From Clostridia bacterium (GTDB lineage Bacteria > Bacillota_A > Clostridia > Oscillospirales > CAG-272): a stretch of DNA of 6,881 nucleotides. The stretch is from assembly GCA_017500625.1 (NCBI GenBank), contig JAFVYX010000035.1:1-6881 (forward strand). Direction: 5' to 3'. Under the pieces are notes generated by a model. That model saw only the letters and a list, made by a program, of their open reading frames with translations, ran no database searches and had not been told where the DNA came from. Numbering within the stretch: position 1 is the first letter of the stretch; each line of letters opens with the position of its first letter. A program made the position numbers and the translations under genes. Below are positions 5,451 through 6,881 of the stretch, piece by piece.

Positions 5451-6493
5451 AAATACCGAGAATTGTAAATGCTTTGGGCTATATCGACGACGATCTTATC
5501 CTAGGTGCCACGGGGGCGAGACTGTCTAACCGTAACACCTGGCTTAAATGGGGCTCTCTTGCTGCCGGCGTTCTTCTCGTGCTTGTCATCGCGGTAACGC
5601 TCTCGCCGATGCTTTTGTCCGGCGACGGTCCCCGGCCGCCTTTCGACGGTGAAATCGTTATGGAGAAATATTACGACTACGCCATCATCGAGGGAGCGTT
5701 CTCGTCCTATATGGGGGCTAACGTGATTCCCGCCGACAGAGTCGGAAATAAGCTCCAGGACGTGGCGGTTACGGCGGGGTGGAAAAATAGGGAGGGCGAT
5801 TGGATATCTACGGAAGAGCTCTCTGCCGAGATTTATGAAATTAAGGGGATAGGAACCGCCGAGGCCGCCGCATTGCGATTTGTTGAGAAAGGGGAGGCGG
5901 TAACCACCACGCATTACTATGTCATTCTCCCCCCCAACGCCGAATACAACGGAACGATATTCCCGGATTACAAAGCGGAAAACCCCGTGAGGTATCTGGA
6001 AGAAAGCGATATGGGGAAGTGCAACGGCTGGCAGGATTTTGGACTGACGGGGGAAATCCGTACAATAACGGTGCCCGTCGGAAGCACCTATGTGTATCAG
6101 ATGTATTCGTATTATATCCGCAACGATCTTTCCACCATCTATTCGGCGGAGAGCTTACCGGATGCCATAGAGGATTTGCCGGAGTGGCTATCGGATACGG
6201 TTACCGTTGGAAGAAGAAGCTTTTGGTACAGTATGGGAGGACGGCTACCGCAGACGGTGACCTTGAAATCGACCGCCGTGGTCTCAACCGAAAACGGCAC
6301 GGGCACCTTTCTAAAGGCGGAGTATACTGTGAGAATTGCGGACGGGGCCAACGAGAGGGAAGAGGACTGGGTGATCTATTTTATGGAGGAGGACGGCACC
6401 TATAGCGTCTTTGCCGTTATGGCCAATGAGAACTTCACCTTTGTAAAATCCTATTCGGAAAGCATTGTAAAATCTTATCAAAAAAAGCCGTGA
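5447..6493 (+). CDS. Single-pass membrane protein coupled to the ECF sigma factor (putative anti-sigma/sensor)
   Basis: The 348-residue protein begins with a short cytoplasmic segment containing 'NALGYIDDDLI' (8-18), a motif I associate with proteins encoded next to ECF sigma factors in Clostridia. One strong hydrophobic segment follows (about 35-57, GSLAAGVLLVLVIAVTLSPML), then about 290 residues expected outside the cell. The outer part has no motif I recognise; it is rich in Tyr, Glu and Thr and has a single cysteine (C192). No zinc-binding HxxxCxxC anti-sigma motif is present. The start is TTG at 5447, overlapping the sigma stop by 4 bases, with AAGGAGGG (5430-5437) 9 bases upstream. The anti-sigma or sensor role is inferred from topology and coupling only. 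The C-terminus carries a small duplication (VKSY at 333-336 and 341-344). Confidence 0.8.
   Translation: MKIPRIVNALGYIDDDLILGATGARLSNRNTWLKWGSLAAGVLLVLVIAVTLSPMLLSGDGPRPPFDGEIVMEKYYDYAIIEGAFSSYMGANVIPADRVGNKLQDVAVTAGWKNREGDWISTEELSAEIYEIKGIGTAEAAALRFVEKGEAVTTTHYYVILPPNAEYNGTIFPDYKAENPVRYLEESDMGKCNGWQDFGLTGEIRTITVPVGSTYVYQMYSYYIRNDLSTIYSAESLPDAIEDLPEWLSDTVTVGRRSFWYSMGGRLPQTVTLKSTAVVSTENGTGTFLKAEYTVRIADGANEREEDWVIYFMEEDGTYSVFAVMANENFTFVKSYSESIVKSYQKKP
6441..6478 (+). repeat. Short direct repeat at the 3' end of the membrane protein gene
   Basis: TTGTAAAATCCTAT (6441-6454) recurs as TTGTAAAATCTTAT (6465-6478) with a 24-base period and one mismatch in 14. It duplicates the residues VKSY in frame at the C-terminus and looks like a local 8-codon duplication. 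Confidence 0.6.
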
Positions 6494-6514
6494 AGAATAC
6501 CAATAGGGCTTTTT
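6482..6514 (+). terminator. Weak first hairpin of a tandem terminator
   Basis: AAAAAGCC (6482-6489) pairs with GGCTTTTT (6507-6514) around a 17-base loop. The 5' arm includes the last codons and the base before the stop codon. The A-T rich stem and large loop make it weak, but it precedes a much stronger terminator. Confidence 0.4.
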
Positions 6515-6522
6515 CTGCCCAG

Positions 6523-6548
6523 GGCGCCGATCCGTCGGCGCCTTTTTT
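6523..6548 (+). terminator. Rho-independent terminator of the sigma/membrane-protein operon
   Basis: GGCGCCGA (6523-6530) and TCGGCGCC (6535-6542) form a perfect 8-bp GC-rich stem with a TCCG loop, followed by six T residues (6543-6548). Confidence 0.9.
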
Positions 6549-6560
6549 GTGTAAAACGGA

Positions 6561-6589
6561 TTGCATTAAAGTTAGTTTTCGTTTATAAT
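6561..6589 (+). promoter_or_regulatory. Promoter of the membrane-anchored GDSL-like gene
   Basis: -35 TTGCAT (6561-6566), a 17-base spacer and a perfect -10 TATAAT (6584-6589). Transcription would start near 6596, leaving a leader of about 60 bases. The leader contains a perfect 10-bp palindrome TTGCCGGCAA (6612-6621), a possible operator or incidental. Confidence 0.82.
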
Positions 6590-6656
6590 AAATTCGTCGA
6601 TACATGAGATTTTGCCGGCAATGATCGGGGCGATGAATTTTTCGGAGGAGTAGTAT

Positions 6657-6881
6657 ATGAGCAAAAAAAGGAAGATAGGTATTTCTGTGGTAACGCTCTC
6701 CGTTTTGTTGGCTATAGGGATAGGTCTTACCTATCTTTTGGCTGTGGCATTGCCACAAAAGCGAGAGAAGGAGCAATTATTGAAAGCGGTGCAGGAGTAT
6801 TATGACGCAAAGCTGGCTACGTATATAGACGAAAACCGAAAATATGATGACTATGAGGTGGACGTTGCCTTTCTTGGCGAC
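6657..6881 (+). CDS. Membrane-anchored SGNH/GDSL hydrolase family protein, N-terminal fragment
   Basis: The frame opens at ATG 6657 with GGAGGAG (6644-6650) 6 bases upstream and is still open at the window end after 75 codons. It begins MSKKRKIG, then one hydrophobic segment (about residues 8-32) that serves as a signal anchor. A charged helical stalk follows (QKREKEQLLKAVQEYYDAKL), then DDYEVDVAFLGD at the last codons. 'VDVAFLGD' immediately before an expected Ser-Leu-Thr is the block I sequence of many SGNH/GDSL hydrolases (FLGDSLT), so the catalytic serine should be the first residue beyond the window. The expected role is extracytoplasmic esterase or deacetylase activity, on an unknown substrate. 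It has its own promoter after a terminator, so it is not part of the sigma operon. The hydrolase call rests on one short motif. Confidence 0.72.
   Translation, partial: MSKKRKIGISVVTLSVLLAIGIGLTYLLAVALPQKREKEQLLKAVQEYYDAKLATYIDENRKYDDYEVDVAFLGD

Overview
The window looks like a chromosomal segment of a Gram-positive Clostridia-type bacterium (Bacillota; an Oscillospiraceae-like gut or metagenomic lineage is my best guess). The evidence is strong AGGAGG-type ribosome binding sites before nearly every gene, compact GC-rich coding, U-tract terminators, a perfect CcpA-type cre palindrome, and an ECF sigma factor paired with a membrane protein carrying a 'NALGYIDDDLI' N-terminus. All genes were assigned by reading the protein sequences; no database search was possible.

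Left part (1-2330, minus strand): a two-gene operon reads leftward from a good promoter at 2289-2317. It encodes a GNAT-like acyltransferase-domain protein (1339-2259), then a DUF4091-type putative glycoside hydrolase (58-1299). The hydrolase breaks off near its C-terminal domain. At about 78-100 the sequence switches, in another frame, to the N-terminal signature of a flagellar rod/hook-family protein (FlgK-like), and base composition becomes more AT-rich. This looks like a chimeric or rearranged junction at the window edge.

Middle part (2331-4778, plus strand): a divergent promoter (2388-2416) drives a PlsC-type acyltransferase with an added zinc-ribbon/C-terminal domain (2469-3665). GMP synthase follows 37 bases later (3703-4689) and is probably co-transcribed. 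This GMP synthase has only the ATP-pyrophosphatase and dimerization parts, without the glutamine amidotransferase domain found in usual bacterial GuaA. A strong terminator follows at 4747-4778.

Right part (4779-6881, plus strand): an ECF sigma factor (4896-5450) overlaps by 4 bases a single-pass membrane protein (5447-6493), which probably acts as its regulator. Upstream lie an ECF-like promoter (TGAGAC-15-CGTA) and, over the presumed transcription start, a perfect 14-bp cre palindrome, suggesting autoregulation plus carbon catabolite control. After a terminator (6523-6548), a near-consensus promoter (6561-6589) drives a membrane-anchored protein. The window cuts it at '...VDVAFLGD', just where an SGNH/GDSL hydrolase would place its catalytic serine.

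No rRNA, tRNA, CRISPR, insertion sequence or phage genes were seen. The most notable points are the flagellar/DUF4091 junction, the amidotransferase-less GMP synthase, and the cre plus ECF-promoter arrangement in front of the sigma/membrane-protein pair.
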